This document shows positions 63,519 through 64,000 of a stretch of 64,000 nt of DNA, piece by piece. The notes under the pieces were generated by a model. That model ran no database searches. It worked only from the letters and a program-made list of their open reading frames with translations, and was not told the origin of the DNA. This DNA is from Fructobacillus fructosus KCTC 3544 (GTDB taxonomy: Bacteria > Bacillota > Bacilli > Lactobacillales > Lactobacillaceae), in NCBI RefSeq assembly GCF_001438695.1, contig NZ_JQBH01000006.1, forward strand, positions 22,341-86,340, read 5' to 3'. The first letter of the stretch is position 1, and each line of letters begins with the position of its first letter. The position numbers and the translations under genes are program-made.

Positions 63519-64000
63519 TTAATTCGTTTCTTCAGCAGGCTCTTCAAAGTCAACAGAATCGTTCACCTTTTTAGCGCGCTTGAAATACTTCGTAATCAAA
63601 TGTGAACCCTTACCCCAAGCATAGAATGCTAAGGCAACAATGGCTACCATTAAGAAGTCCCATGGGTAGTGGATCCAACCAATTCCGTTGAATTCCGTTG
63701 ACCCAATGTATGATTCAATTGACAAGGCAATCAAATAAAAGAGCAACCATGATGATCCTTGGAGCTGCTTCTTCAAGCGTGACCAAGCAAATCCCTGACG
63801 CCATTCGTAATAGAAGTAGAATGGCAAGCCCAAGATAATGATCAAAATCACTTCAATGGTTGTTGGCCACATTGCCCAGTAAGTGGCTAGGGAAGCCAAA
63901 ACAAAGGCCAAAGGTGCTACCCACTTCATGGACTTAGACTTGAATGGCCGGGTGAATTCCGGTGCCATTTCACGAAGTGACATCACCGTAACGGGTCCAG
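63519..64000 (-). CDS. APC-superfamily amino acid permease, C-terminal part (cut by the window edge)
   Basis: The open frame continues past the right edge without a start. The visible part begins with a GPVTVMSLREMAPEFTRPFK stretch, the typical cytoplasmic loop late in APC permeases. About four membrane helices follow (including VAPLAFVLASLATYWAMW and FLMVAIVALAFYAWG), then a charged C-terminal tail. The GTG/ATG near 63981-63986 is internal to this loop and not a real start. The length of the missing part should be about 400 residues. Confidence 0.8.
   Translation of the reverse strand, partial: GPVTVMSLREMAPEFTRPFKSKSMKWVAPLAFVLASLATYWAMWPTTIEVILIIILGLPFYFYYEWRQGFAWSRLKKQLQGSSWLLFYLIALSIESYIGSTEFNGIGWIHYPWDFLMVAIVALAFYAWGKGSHLITKYFKRAKKVNDSVDFEEPAEETN

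Overview
The window reads as chromosomal DNA of a low-to-mid GC Firmicute of the order Lactobacillales. The supporting signs are a RexAB-type AddA/AddB pair, the Firmicute clusters relQ-nadK-rluD, rsmA-rnmV-tatD, nusB-asp23, rpoY-rnjA, camS-ligA-pcrA and alaS-ireB-ruvX, CcpA- and PurR-type control elements, S-box and T-box leaders, and an extracellular muramidase with glucan-binding-type YG repeats. The repeat style and overall gene content make a Leuconostocaceae-like lactic acid bacterium (Leuconostoc, Weissella or Fructobacillus group) my best guess. There is no rRNA gene in the window, so the genus is not settled. Most genes lie on the minus strand.

Layout. 0-7 kb: a secreted serine-rich protein with a GH25 muramidase (cut by the left edge), an operon relQ-nadK-rluD-like-mgtE, and glucokinase under a promoter overlapped by a CcpA cre-like site. 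7-15 kb: the double-strand-break nuclease addB-addA with yqgQ. 15-19 kb: an NTP/NDP phosphatase (DUF402), recX, a frameshifted Dyp-type peroxidase and a zinc alcohol dehydrogenase. 19-26.5 kb: holA, comEC, comEA, coaD, rsmD, ylbG, ftsW and an M42 aminopeptidase. 26.8-33.6 kb: a purine permease, then xseA-xseB-ispA-tlyA and a separate recN. 33.6-34.3 kb: a highly structured non-coding RNA candidate with its own promoter and terminator, back to back with a small gene whose promoter predicts a leaderless mRNA. 34.5-45.4 kb: an unknown protein, a glutathione-reductase-like flavoprotein, a Met-rich DUF1541 protein, purR-glmU, a metal ABC ATPase/permease pair, veg, rsmA-rnmV-tatD, nusB-asp23 and efp. 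45.5-51 kb: rpoY-rnjA, a diacylglycerol-kinase-like protein whose catalytic motif is lost, metK under an S-box riboswitch, and two uncharacterised proteins. The second of these is preceded by two identical 36-bp repeats separated by 30 bp. 51-64 kb: camS-ligA-pcrA, a GH73 glucosaminidase, DUF1292-ruvX-ireB, alaS with a T-box leader, and two amino-acid permeases (the last cut by the right edge).

The genes are overwhelmingly core housekeeping: DNA repair and competence, rRNA maturation, purine and metal transport, alarmone and NAD metabolism, and wall hydrolysis. No prophage, insertion sequence, integrase, cas gene or tRNA gene was recognised. The least conventional stretches are the RNA locus near 33.7 kb, the CRISPR-spaced repeat pair near 51.2 kb, the broken peroxidase near 17.2 kb, the degenerate kinase near 48 kb, and several core enzymes lacking normally conserved residues (AlaS editing-site Cys, RexB iron-sulfur Cys, the His-Glu pair of the flavoprotein, the CamS lipobox Cys).
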